Source of the DNA: an uncultured Lachnospiraceae bacterium
Lineage (GTDB): Bacteria; Bacillota; Clostridia; Lachnospirales; Lachnospiraceae
Length of the DNA stretch: 7,226 bases
Assembly (NCBI GenBank): GCA_900313265.1
Contig: OMRN01000010.1
Coordinates: forward strand, 1-7,226
Direction: 5' to 3'
Shown here: positions 1 through 6,681 of the stretch, one piece after another
Position numbering within the stretch: position 1 is the stretch's first letter
Layout of the letters: the number at the start of each line of letters is the position of its first letter
Program-made: the position numbers and the translations under genes
Notes under the pieces: generated by a model
The model's database searches: none
The model's input: only the letters and a program-made list of their open reading frames with translations
Told to the model about the DNA's origin: nothing

Positions 1-1956
1 AAAACGGCCGTTGTGGAAGGTCTGGCACAGCGTATTGTGCAGGGCGATGTTCCGCAGGGACTGAAGGATAAGAAGATTTTTGCACTTGATATGGGTGCTC
101 TCGTGGCCGGCGCAAAATACCGCGGAGAGTTTGAAGAGCGGTTAAAAGCGGTGCTTGATGAAGTCAGAAAATCGGAAGGAGAGATTATTCTTTTCATCGA
201 TGAACTTCATACCATCGTCGGTGCCGGTGCATCGGAAGGCTCTTTGGATGCCGGCAATATGCTAAAACCGATGCTTGCCAGGGGCGAACTTCACTGTATC
301 GGTGCGACAACACTTGACGAATACCGGAAATACATTGAAAAAGATGCGGCCTTAGAGCGTCGTTTCCAGCCGGTTATGGTGGATGAACCGACCGTGGAGG
401 ATACGATTTCCATTCTCCGCGGATTAAAAGAAAGATATGAAGTTTACCACGGCGTAAAAATTCTCGATAATGCGCTTGTAAGTGCGGCAACGCTTTCACA
501 CCGGTATATTTCGGACCGTTTCCTGCCGGATAAGGCCATCGACTTAGTCGATGAGGCATGTGCGCTCATTAAGACCGAACTCGACAGCATGCCGACGGAA
601 CTGGACGAAATGCGCAGAAAAATTCTCCAGATGGAAATCGAGGCTGCGGCGCTGAAAAAGGAAGAGGATTCACTCAGTGCGGAGAGACTCGAAGCGCTCC
701 AGAAGGATTTGGCCGAGGAAAAAGAAAAGTTTGATACGGCCAAGGCACAGTGGGAGAACGAGAAAGCCAATGTGGCCAAGCTCGGCGGACTGCGGCAGCA
801 GATCGAGGAAGTGAATGCCCAGATTCAGATTGCCCAGCGTGAAGGAAATCTGGAAAAAGCAGCGGAATTAAGCTACGGAAAACTTCCGGCATTAAGGAAA
901 GAACTTGAGCAGGAGGAGGCAGCGATTAAATCTTCGGACCGGACACTGCTTCATGAGAATGTTTCCGAGGAAGAAATCGCAAGAATTATTTCGAGGTGGA
1001 CCGGAATTCCGGTTGCGAAACTGACCGAGAGCGAAAGAAATAAAACACTGCATCTCGAAGATGAACTTCATAAACGTGTCATCGGACAGGACGAAGCCGT
1101 GAAACTGGTTACCGAGTCCATCATCCGTTCCAAAGCGGGGATCAAGGATCCGAGCAAACCAATCGGTTCGTTTTTATTCCTCGGACCTACAGGTGTAGGT
1201 AAAACCGAACTTGCGAAAACCTTAGCGGCCACGCTTTTTGACGATGAATCCAATATGGTCCGGATCGACATGAGTGAATACATGGAGAAATTCTCCGTAT
1301 CGAGATTAATCGGAGCACCTCCGGGATATGTCGGATACGATGAGGGCGGACAGCTTACGGAAGCGGTCCGAAGAAAACCTTATTCGGTTGTTTTATTCGA
1401 TGAAATCGAAAAGGCACATCCGGATGTATACAACGTACTTCTGCAGGTTCTCGATGACGGACGTATTACGGACTCGCAGGGTCGTACGGTAGATTTTAAG
1501 AATACGATTTTAATCATGACATCCAACTTAGGCGCGATGGATCTGCTTGACGGAATGGATGAAAACGGCAATATCAGCGAAGAGGCCGAAGAAGCGGTTA
1601 TGGATAAACTGCATGCGTCCTTCCGGCCGGAATTTTTGAATCGTCTGGATGAGATTATCATGTTCAAGCCGCTTACAAAGGATAATATCGGAAACATTAC
1701 CGACCTGATCGTGAAGGATTTGAATCATCGTCTGGAAGATAAGGAAATAACGGTTATCATGACCGGTTCGGCGAAGGAATACGTTACCGAAAACGGATAC
1801 GATCCGGTATACGGAGCAAGACCGCTTAAAAGATATGTTCAAAAGACCGTGGAAACCATGCTCGGCCGGTTAATTCTTGCCGGAGAAGTGTCCATGAAGG
1901 ATACGGTGGAATTCTATGCCGAAGACGGAGAACTGAAGTGTAAGGTAAAGAAGTAA
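1..1956 (+). CDS. clpB: ATP-dependent disaggregase ClpB (5' end missing)
   Basis: Cytosolic Hsp100 AAA+ chaperone that, with DnaK/DnaJ/GrpE, threads aggregated proteins through its hexameric pore. The reading frame is open from base 1. The first two residues are the K-T of the first Walker A motif, so roughly 200 N-terminal residues lie outside the window and 651 remain. Counting from base 1, NBD1 shows pore-loop Y40-R-G, Walker B D67-E68, sensor T103 and the arginine pair R120-R121. Residues about 195-310 form the charged coiled-coil M domain that separates ClpB from ClpA and ClpX. NBD2 has Walker A GPTGVGKT (395-402), pore loop GYVG (442-445), Walker B D467-E468, arginine finger R548 in FLNRLDE and sensor-2 R607 in GARPLKR. 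All key residues are intact. ClpC is less likely because the M domain is full length. The upstream promoter, where HrcA/CIRCE or CtsR control would show, is not in the window. Confidence 0.96.
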   Translation, partial: KTAVVEGLAQRIVQGDVPQGLKDKKIFALDMGALVAGAKYRGEFEERLKAVLDEVRKSEGEIILFIDELHTIVGAGASEGSLDAGNMLKPMLARGELHCIGATTLDEYRKYIEKDAALERRFQPVMVDEPTVEDTISILRGLKERYEVYHGVKILDNALVSAATLSHRYISDRFLPDKAIDLVDEACALIKTELDSMPTELDEMRRKILQMEIEAAALKKEEDSLSAERLEALQKDLAEEKEKFDTAKAQWENEKANVAKLGGLRQQIEEVNAQIQIAQREGNLEKAAELSYGKLPALRKELEQEEAAIKSSDRTLLHENVSEEEIARIISRWTGIPVAKLTESERNKTLHLEDELHKRVIGQDEAVKLVTESIIRSKAGIKDPSKPIGSFLFLGPTGVGKTELAKTLAATLFDDESNMVRIDMSEYMEKFSVSRLIGAPPGYVGYDEGGQLTEAVRRKPYSVVLFDEIEKAHPDVYNVLLQVLDDGRITDSQGRTVDFKNTILIMTSNLGAMDLLDGMDENGNISEEAEEAVMDKLHASFRPEFLNRLDEIIMFKPLTKDNIGNITDLIVKDLNHRLEDKEITVIMTGSAKEYVTENGYDPVYGARPLKRYVQKTVETMLGRLILAGEVSMKDTVEFYAEDGELKCKVKK

Positions 1957-1961
1957 GAAAG

Positions 1962-1985
1962 GTACACCGTGCATGCACGGTGTAC
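1962..1985 (-). terminator. Perfect 24-bp palindrome, probable leftward terminator
   Basis: The 24 bases equal their own reverse complement. As RNA they fold into a 10-bp stem (1962-1971 with 1976-1985) closed by a CATG tetraloop. On the minus strand the stem is followed by a pyrimidine-rich tail (CTTTCTTACTTCTTT) inside the last codons of clpB. That suits termination of the leftward two-gene operon, whose stop codon is 28 bases upstream. On the plus strand it is followed by GCGTGAAAAATG, with no T run. A dyad protein-binding site is an alternative. Confidence 0.45.
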
Positions 1986-2013
1986 GCGTGAAAAATGAAT
2001 AGCGTAAATAAAG

Positions 2014-3018
2014 TCATGCCCCGCTTTTTTTGCGGGGTATTTGACTTTTCCGGCCGGATTTGCCGCAGAAATAGACAATTACCGGAATGAAAGCCATGAG
2101 GAAGCAACTTAAGCTCATAAAAAGATAAAGCATGGCCGCTTTGTCTCCGTGTCTTTGTACGAGATATTCGAGATACCCGGTTGCTCCGATGGCAGCAATG
2201 TGAAGAAACCATAAAACCGGATAAACGGCACGGAAGCCGGTTTTCTTTACGGAAAGGATGCTGTAATAAATCATAGAGCCGGCAATGCAGACGGCCGAGA
2301 CAATCTGAATAATGCTGACGAATCCGTTAAACGGAAAGTAACAGGCATCGTATCTGGTGCTTTCCAGAATAAACTGAACGGCACTGTAGAAAAGGAGGAA
2401 AAATGCCAGTGTGGCACCCTCCTTTTTGTAATTCCGGAAATAAAACCAGAGCGTAAAAATGCCGACAAGGCTCATCAGAATAAAGCCGGCCATAAAGGTG
2501 GCAAAGCGGTATTCAATGTTTCCCAAGGCATCAGTGGATAAAACGGAAACCGGAAAACGCTGAAAGGCTGCGTGATGAATGACAAATTTGGCCCGGCAGG
2601 AATTGTTAAAAAGGCAGGTTAAATAGAAAAATCCCGTTGCAAAGGCCGTCGGCGCCGCAAGAGTGTCCAAAAGAACGGGCAGTTTTTTGATTAACCGTAC
2701 CGCCCATAACAAAAGTGCCGGAATCAGGATTCCCGGCAGCAGACCGAGAAGGGAAAAGGCCGCGAGATTGAAAGAGTCCAGTGCATCGAAGAGTCCTTCA
2801 AACTGGGACTGGTTTGAATACCAGTAAAAAAGCCGGCAGAAGAAAAAGGACGTGATTACCGTTAAGGGAAACAAAAGAAGAAAGGAAGCACTTTTCTTCA
2901 CTCTGGCCGAATACAAAGAATACGAAAAGAAAAACCATGCGGGAATGGTCAGACCAATCAGAATGGCGTTCCAGGGAATTTGCAGTTTTCCGATAATCAG
3001 TGCTGTTTCAGAAATCAT
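2014..3018 (-). CDS. Lgt-like polytopic membrane protein, probably non-catalytic
   Basis: 334-residue protein, very hydrophobic, with about eight or nine membrane segments and a basic C-terminal tail. The order of elements resembles prolipoprotein diacylglyceryl transferase (Lgt): a glycine-bearing segment (LLGLLPG, 90-96), a conserved-type 'LDTLAAPTAFATGFFY' stretch (117-132), an Asn/Cys-rich turn (CLFNNSC, 135-141), 'RFPVSVL' (154-160) where Lgt has its P-rich substrate segment, and 'FILESTRYD' (216-224) like the Lgt RFxxEFxR motif. The Lgt essentials, namely the H of the HGG segment and the R and E of the GRxGNFxNxE signature, are not visible, so true lipoprotein lipidation activity is doubtful. 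The start is supported by AAGGA six bases upstream. It begins 21 bases after the stop of the glycosidase gene, so the two are probably co-transcribed and may cooperate in the membrane. The family call is from motif resemblance only; an unrelated polytopic protein remains possible. Confidence 0.6.
   Translation of the reverse strand: MISETALIIGKLQIPWNAILIGLTIPAWFFFSYSLYSARVKKSASFLLLFPLTVITSFFFCRLFYWYSNQSQFEGLFDALDSFNLAAFSLLGLLPGILIPALLLWAVRLIKKLPVLLDTLAAPTAFATGFFYLTCLFNNSCRAKFVIHHAAFQRFPVSVLSTDALGNIEYRFATFMAGFILMSLVGIFTLWFYFRNYKKEGATLAFFLLFYSAVQFILESTRYDACYFPFNGFVSIIQIVSAVCIAGSMIYYSILSVKKTGFRAVYPVLWFLHIAAIGATGYLEYLVQRHGDKAAMLYLFMSLSCFLMAFIPVIVYFCGKSGRKSQIPRKKSGA
2016..2050 (+). terminator. Probable clpB terminator hairpin overlapping the opposing stop codon
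   Basis: A 9-bp stem (2016-2024 with 2032-2040, one G-T wobble, core CCCCGC/GCGGGG) closes a loop of seven T. On the plus strand it is followed by TTGACTTTT, a moderately T-rich tail. It lies 59 bases after the clpB stop and overlaps the last nine codons and stop of the convergent gene. The broken T tract makes it a weak intrinsic terminator. Confidence 0.45.
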
Positions 3019-3039
3019 GTTAATCCTTGTTTATTTTTG

Positions 3040-4797
3040 TCAGTCATTTTCATCTTCCGGAATGGCGGTTACAAAATACAGAATATCGCTGACGGTACGT
3101 TCCGTATCGAAATCAATCTGGTTCAAAACCTTATGCTGCATGATGATTTCACCGGTCTGCCCGCCGTCCAGGGTGTAGGAATTCTCTACATTTTTGGACA
3201 TCATGATGTTTCTTAGTTCATCCAGTGTAGCGGTCGGACAACCGTAGCCGTGATTTAAAGCTGTAAGCAGGTAATGGCAGGAACCGCGCTGGGAGAGGGC
3301 GGAACGGGAATAACGTTCGTTCACCTGTCCGAGCAGGTAGTTGCTGTCCGAAATATGGGGTTCATAATTGTCTACCAAAACGGGACCGAAGCATACGGAG
3401 AAGTTAATGTCATTATCCTTAATGTACTGTTCGGCGGCTTCGGCATTTTTCAACTCACCGCTGTAGGTGAATTTAAGATTTCCGGAACCGTCGATATGAC
3501 ATACTTCGAGTTTATACGGATTGAAGCGGTACAGCTTTTTTTGATATACGGTCATGCCTTCTCCGCGGAAACGGTAGAAATCGCCGTTCATGGCTACGAC
3601 GGCATTGGTTTCTTTGGAGAGTTCAGACGCGAATTTCTGGATGGAGGATCCAAAGGTGTCCGCGGATAATTTGCGCCGAAACTGCGAAGGATCGGCAACG
3701 TATACTTCCGAGAAAGTGCAGAAGTGGCCGAGGCATTTTTCTTTCCAGGTAACGACTAGAATCGTATCGTCGGCATAGTACTGGATTTCTTTTTTGACGA
3801 ATTCGCTTTCCGGAGAAAAGAACGGTTCCTTATCACCGATGAGACGGGGATACTCGTCAAAGAGCGCAAGAATATCGTTCGGATCTTCGGTTGTGCCGTA
3901 TTTTTCCGTATTCGGTTTCGGGCCGGCAACCGCATTCTCCGCAATGGTATACACCTTAGGGATGTAGGTCAGTTCTCCGAGTACTTCGCTTTTGATGTTG
4001 TTGGAAGCACTGATTCCGGACGGAACGAATCCGGCCAAAGCCAGTTTTAAGCGGTTATCCGGAACGACTTTCCATTCGCCGTCAATATAATTCAGCGTAA
4101 GGGTAAGCTCTGTGGAAGAGTAGTATTTGGAAGGATCGGCCAGCACTTTTTCGGCGGCATCCTTATAGACTTTCTCCAAAACCTCGGGACGGTAGTTTTC
4201 CTCCGAATCGTATATGTCGGATTTTTTACTGTTTTCTACCAAAACGGCAAGGTCTTCATGGAGCGTATCGAAAATATCCGGAACCGGACGGTTTAAATCA
4301 AGGGAATTTAAGCGAATCTGCTGCGTCGCCGTGGTTCCCGAGAGTTCGCATTCACCGACCATTTCATAGGAATAGCTGTCTTTTAAGGCATTCTGGTAAA
4401 TCATGCCGACTTCATCATTTTCATCGGCTGCGGGGAAAAGTACATCGTCCGAAAGATACATATATGAAGTGGTTCTCTCATCGGACGAAACACAGGCATT
4501 CATAAAAAGCTCGGCCGCATGCTTTGGTGTATCGGATGGCAAAAATACCAAAGTTCCGACGGATGATGCCAGAATACAGATATAAATGATTCCTGCCGAG
4601 AAAAGTACGGCGAACGTGGCGGGGATTTTTCGGATGCGTTTTCCCGTAACACCGGAATAAATCAGAACGAAGCTTAAGAAAACGACAGATAACAGAAAAA
4701 CAACCGCAAGGGAATGCGCGCGGTCTAATTTAAGGCTGTTTTCACCGAGTGAGTGAAAAATACTTTTTGCTATTGTCCCAAACGAGTCTGAAGTCAT
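3040..4797 (-). CDS. Membrane-anchored phosphodiester glycosidase (NAGPA-domain) protein
   Basis: 585 residues from the ATG at 4797. Two membrane segments (about 29-50 and 60-86) flank a basic loop (GKRIRK), which predicts both ends outside and an extracytoplasmic C-terminus. Residues about 90-258 look NTF2-like: an opening helix 'PKHAAELFMNAC' and a closing 'LTLNYIDGEWKVV' strand pair. Residues about 338-580 match the phosphodiester glycosidase family related to the uncovering enzyme NAGPA: 'VVAMNGDFY' (400-408), 'RSALSQRG' (498-505), 'YTLDGGQTG' (541-549) and 'ERTVSDILYFV' (566-576). The family usually has LDGGGS; here it is LDGGQT. The natural substrate is unknown; a sugar phosphodiester in wall or capsule polymer is a reasonable inference. 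An in-frame ATG at 4917 adds 40 residues, but most of that stretch is translated hairpin repeat and the ATG has no ribosome binding site. The 4797 ATG also has only a weak one (GAAAAAG), so the start is the least certain part. Confidence 0.82.
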   Translation of the reverse strand: MTSDSFGTIAKSIFHSLGENSLKLDRAHSLAVVFLLSVVFLSFVLIYSGVTGKRIRKIPATFAVLFSAGIIYICILASSVGTLVFLPSDTPKHAAELFMNACVSSDERTTSYMYLSDDVLFPAADENDEVGMIYQNALKDSYSYEMVGECELSGTTATQQIRLNSLDLNRPVPDIFDTLHEDLAVLVENSKKSDIYDSEENYRPEVLEKVYKDAAEKVLADPSKYYSSTELTLTLNYIDGEWKVVPDNRLKLALAGFVPSGISASNNIKSEVLGELTYIPKVYTIAENAVAGPKPNTEKYGTTEDPNDILALFDEYPRLIGDKEPFFSPESEFVKKEIQYYADDTILVVTWKEKCLGHFCTFSEVYVADPSQFRRKLSADTFGSSIQKFASELSKETNAVVAMNGDFYRFRGEGMTVYQKKLYRFNPYKLEVCHIDGSGNLKFTYSGELKNAEAAEQYIKDNDINFSVCFGPVLVDNYEPHISDSNYLLGQVNERYSRSALSQRGSCHYLLTALNHGYGCPTATLDELRNIMMSKNVENSYTLDGGQTGEIIMQHKVLNQIDFDTERTVSDILYFVTAIPEDEND

Positions 4798-4842
4798 GAC
4801 TTTTTCAATATATGATATTTTTTCTTCTATGTAAAGTTTTTC

Positions 4843-4848
4843 AGTATA
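4843..4848 (-). promoter_or_regulatory. Candidate -10 box for the leftward operon
   Basis: On the minus strand TATACT lies directly against the edge of the hairpin repeat and about 46 bases before the start at 4797. The region 17 bases upstream, where a -35 would be, falls inside the hairpin and reads TCAAAA, which is poor. If real, the repeat supplies part of the promoter. Confidence 0.3.
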
Positions 4849-4895
4849 TTTTGGGTGCCTGTCACTTTTGACCCAAAAGTGACAGGCACCCAAAA
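4849..4895. repeat. 47-bp perfect hairpin repeat (REP/MITE-like)
   Basis: Two fully complementary 22-bp arms (4849-4870 and 4874-4895) are separated by only ACC. The core is GGGTGCCTGTCACTTTTG. Arm ends are T4 and A4. There is no T run after the stem on either strand (plus: A7; minus: ATATACTG), so it is not a typical terminator. The GGTGCCTGTC / GACAGGCACC arms resemble, from memory, palindromic repeats mobilised by REP-associated IS200-type transposases. No transposase is present here. It sits between two divergent transcription units. Confidence 0.75.
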
Positions 4896-4910
4896 AAATG
4901 AAAAAAGGGG

Positions 4911-4939
4911 TTGACATGAAAATCAGGATATGATATTTT
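4911..4939 (+). promoter_or_regulatory. Sigma-A-type promoter of the padR operon
   Basis: A perfect TTGACA (4911-4916) is followed after 17 bp by TATTTT (4934-4939). Transcription would begin near 4946, giving an untranslated leader of about 200 bases before padR. The -35 lies 16 bp to the right of the hairpin repeat. Confidence 0.65.
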
Positions 4940-4944
4940 TACTA

Positions 4945-5018
4945 CGACAGACATAGTACGACAGTCGATACATCGACAGACGAAACAACGACAGACAAAG
5001 TAACGACAGCCGTAGTAA
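4945..5018 (+). repeat. Five 15-bp iterons with CGACAG core
   Basis: CGACAG begins at 4945, 4959, 4974, 4989 and 5004, spacings 14, 15, 15 and 15. The bases between cores are looser (ACATAGTA, TCGATACAT, ACGAAACAA, ACAAAGTAA, CCGTAGTAA) but A-rich at their ends. The array starts at the predicted transcription start of the padR operon, so it could be a repressor-binding array or a transcribed leader element. Confidence 0.7.
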
Positions 5019-5143
5019 AGAAGCCGGAAGCGGTATGAAACCGGAAAAGGAAAGAGTAAGCGGAATCATACAGCCGGATACAAAGAGTAAAAAGAACGGA
5101 AATCAGGCGGACGCGTCGGACTTTCGCTCAGAAAGGAAAGAAA
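4946..5143 (+). other. Long 5' leader of the padR operon
   Basis: About 200 bases separate the predicted transcription start from padR. The first 70 hold the CGACAG array. The rest is purine-rich, and I see no known riboswitch or T-box signature. A short stem CTTTC/GAAAG (5121-5125 with 5131-5135, loop GCTCA) touches the padR ribosome binding site AAAGGA (5132-5137). A 49-codon open frame (5035-5184) overlaps the padR start but has no protein-like signature. Confidence 0.45.
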
Positions 5144-5479
5144 ATGACAGAAATCAGCAGCGATGTAATTCGCGGATACAATGATACGATGATTCTTTTC
5201 CTTCTTTTGAAAGAGCCGTCATACGGATATGAATTATCCAAGCAGATTAAGAATCTGTCGGACGGAAAGTACATAATTAAGGAAACGACATTATATTCGG
5301 CATTTTCGCGAATGGAGAAAAACGGTTACATAGAGTCCTTTGTTTCGGAGGCTGCGGATACCGGAAAGAAGAGAACCTACTACCGGATTACGGAAGAGGG
5401 ACAGCGGTACTACAGTGAAAAATGCGAAGAATGGCAGCTGACGAAAGAAGTTGTGGAACGATTCGTGATGGGGACTTAA
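5144..5479 (+). CDS. PadR-family transcriptional regulator
   Basis: 111-residue winged-helix DNA-binding protein of the short PadR subfamily; these usually repress as dimers and often control their own operon. Visible signatures are an N-terminal helix, 'PSYGYELSKQI' (25-35) for the first HTH helix, 'TTLYSAFSRMEKNGYI' (48-63) for the recognition helix and turn, and a basic wing 'GKKRTYYRITEEGQRYY' (74-90), ending in one short dimerisation helix. The start is set by AAAGGA six bases upstream. The stop precedes the next gene by 96 bases with no terminator, so this is the first gene of a three-gene operon. It is transcribed divergently from the glycosidase gene and could control both. The CGACAG array just upstream is a candidate operator. 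No effector pocket can be predicted from the sequence. Confidence 0.9.
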   Translation: MTEISSDVIRGYNDTMILFLLLKEPSYGYELSKQIKNLSDGKYIIKETTLYSAFSRMEKNGYIESFVSEAADTGKKRTYYRITEEGQRYYSEKCEEWQLTKEVVERFVMGT

Positions 5480-5524
5480 GTTCCCAAGGGAAAGAAGAGG
5501 GATCGAAAAGAAGGGAAAAGTTAT

Positions 5525-5557
5525 CCGGCCGGATTATACGAAAGAATTACGGGCCGG
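5525..5557 (+). other. Possible intercistronic stem
   Basis: CCGGCC (5525-5530) can pair with GGCCGG (5552-5557) around a 21-base loop, just upstream of the ribosome binding site of the second operon gene. It has no T tract, so it is not a terminator. A modest effect on mRNA processing or translation balance is possible; chance is also possible. Confidence 0.25.
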
Positions 5558-5563
5558 TTCATG

Positions 5564-5569
5564 AAGGAG
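5564..5569 (+). promoter_or_regulatory. AAGGAG ribosome binding site that fixes the start at 5576
   Basis: AAGGAG lies six bases before the ATG at 5576. It lies downstream of the in-frame ATG at 5561 and so cannot serve that codon. The 5561 ATG has only GGGCCGG before it. This favours the 343-residue product. Confidence 0.75.
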
Positions 5570-5575
5570 AGAAAA

Positions 5576-6607
5576 ATGGAAGCAATAAGAAATTATCTGG
5601 ACAATATGTTTGCAAATCTTCCGGGAACGGAAAGTGTTCTTCGGGCCAAAGAAGAACTCTGGCAGATGATGGAAGATAAGTATACGGAATTAATCAGTGA
5701 GGGGAAGAGTGAAAACGAAGCAGTCGGAAGCGTTATTTCCGAATTCGGAAATCTTTCGGAACTTGCCGAAGCACTCGGACTGGAAGAGGAAATCAAAGAA
5801 CAGCAGGAAGAAGAAACCGTACATCCCGGAAGAATTTTAAATACAGAGGATGCGGAAGGATACATTAAGATGAGAAGAGATCAGGCAATCCCGTTCAGCC
5901 TCGGCATCGCTCTTTGTATCTTAAGCGTAATCGGACCGATTCTGATAACTTCCGTTTTAAATCTTCCGGATGCATTCGCACCGCTTTCCATGTTTATCAC
6001 TGTAATGGCGGGCGTCGGACTGATTATTTACGGAAATCATATGAAACGCAAGTGGAAATTCATTCATAAGGAGAACTGTTCCTTATCGATGGAAGCAACC
6101 AAATATGTGACTGCCGAAGAGGACCGCTATGACGGAACCTACGTGGCGGAAACGATCATCGGTATCATCTGCTGTGCCTCTGCCTGGATACCGGCTGTCA
6201 TTTTTGACGAATTTTTATCGATTCCCGATGAACTCAGCGGAGTATTTTTCTTCCTCCTTATCGCAATCGGTGTGTTCCTCTTAATTCATTCTTCCTTATG
6301 CAAGAAAGGTTACAAGAATCTTCTGAAGCTGAATAAAAAAGGAACCATGAAAGCGAACTACAAAGCCGGAGCGGAATCAGACGGAGAAACGGCTGGCGAT
6401 TTTTCCGATAAAACCGTGGGCGAGACAAAGAAGGAAACGAAATACATAAGCCCCCTGGCCGAATTTTTCATGGATGTATACTGGCCGACCGCAATCTGCT
6501 TATATCTTTGCGCAAGCTTCATTACCTTCCGCTGGGGCATTACCTGGATTATCTGGCCGGTTGCGGGAATTTTACACGGAGTATTCCGGAAAAATCTGAC
6601 GGAGTAA
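5576..6607 (+). CDS. Permease prefix domain (HAAS-like) multi-pass membrane protein
   Basis: 343 residues. Residues 1-70 form the helical 'permease prefix domain 1' seen in Firmicutes: 'YLDNMFANLP', 'RAKEELWQMMEDKYTELI', 'GKSENEAVGSVISEFGNL'. This is the same kind of domain as DUF1700/HAAS, found beside PadR regulators and thought to be a cytosolic signalling module that may touch the regulator. An acidic linker (69-81, EEEIKEQQEEE) follows. Six membrane segments can be read at about 103-123, 133-153, 192-212, 221-239, 302-317 and 320-337. A hydrophilic, charged loop at about 240-296 carries 'SDGETAGDFSDKTVGETKKE'. No ABC-permease, kinase or enzyme motif is evident, so transport activity should not be assumed from the domain name. 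It sits between padR and the DUF4097 gene on one transcript, which suggests it senses or relays an envelope signal. The specific function is unknown. Confidence 0.82.
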   Translation: MEAIRNYLDNMFANLPGTESVLRAKEELWQMMEDKYTELISEGKSENEAVGSVISEFGNLSELAEALGLEEEIKEQQEEETVHPGRILNTEDAEGYIKMRRDQAIPFSLGIALCILSVIGPILITSVLNLPDAFAPLSMFITVMAGVGLIIYGNHMKRKWKFIHKENCSLSMEATKYVTAEEDRYDGTYVAETIIGIICCASAWIPAVIFDEFLSIPDELSGVFFFLLIAIGVFLLIHSSLCKKGYKNLLKLNKKGTMKANYKAGAESDGETAGDFSDKTVGETKKETKYISPLAEFFMDVYWPTAICLYLCASFITFRWGITWIIWPVAGILHGVFRKNLTE

Positions 6608-6681
6608 CCTGACAATATTTGGAAACATACAAATCAATCAGACAGGATGGAATCGGTCATAAGGGACCGGAAAGGAAAAAT

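Larger units (their letters stand above)
4810..4940. repeat. 13-bp direct repeat on either side of the hairpin
   Basis: ATATGATATTTTT occurs at 4810-4822 and again at 4928-4940, exactly identical and in the same orientation, 118 bp apart. The second copy overlaps the -10 region of the rightward promoter. The first lies just upstream of the leftward start codon. AT-rich composition makes chance more likely than for mixed sequence. Confidence 0.6.

Noticed and set aside
444..779. 111-codon minus-strand frame, Ser-rich, antisense to clpB
   Set aside because: Its Ser/Phe-rich content is the mirror of the Lys/Glu-rich coiled coil of ClpB; no independent support.
1826..2212. 128-codon minus-strand frame across the convergent junction
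   Set aside because: It overlaps both clpB and the Lgt-like gene in other frames and has no recognisable protein features.
2852..3216. Overlapping plus-strand frames of 108 and 78 codons across the gap between the two minus-strand genes
   Set aside because: They are antisense to two consistent genes that have a proper ribosome binding site between them; no domain evidence.
3274..3669. 131-codon plus-strand open frame opposite the glycosidase gene
   Set aside because: It lies wholly antisense to the well-supported NAGPA domain and has no ribosome binding site or family signature; it is a shadow of the real gene.
4849..4895. Reading the hairpin as an intrinsic terminator
   Set aside because: No T tract follows the stem on either strand, and it lies upstream of both divergent genes where no transcript needs to end.
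5035..5184. 49-codon plus-strand frame (starting MKPEKERV) in the padR leader, overlapping the padR start
   Set aside because: The sequence is highly charged without domain features, only a weak GGAAG site precedes it, and it overlaps padR out of frame. A regulatory leader peptide cannot be excluded but is not supported.
5561..5575. ATG at 5561 as start of the permease-prefix protein
   Set aside because: The AAGGAG at 5564-5569 lies inside this extension and is correctly spaced for the ATG at 5576; the five extra residues are not part of the prefix domain.
5422..5679. 85-codon plus-strand frame overlapping the end of padR and the start of the next gene
   Set aside because: It is out of frame with two strong genes and its composition is that of a frame shadow.
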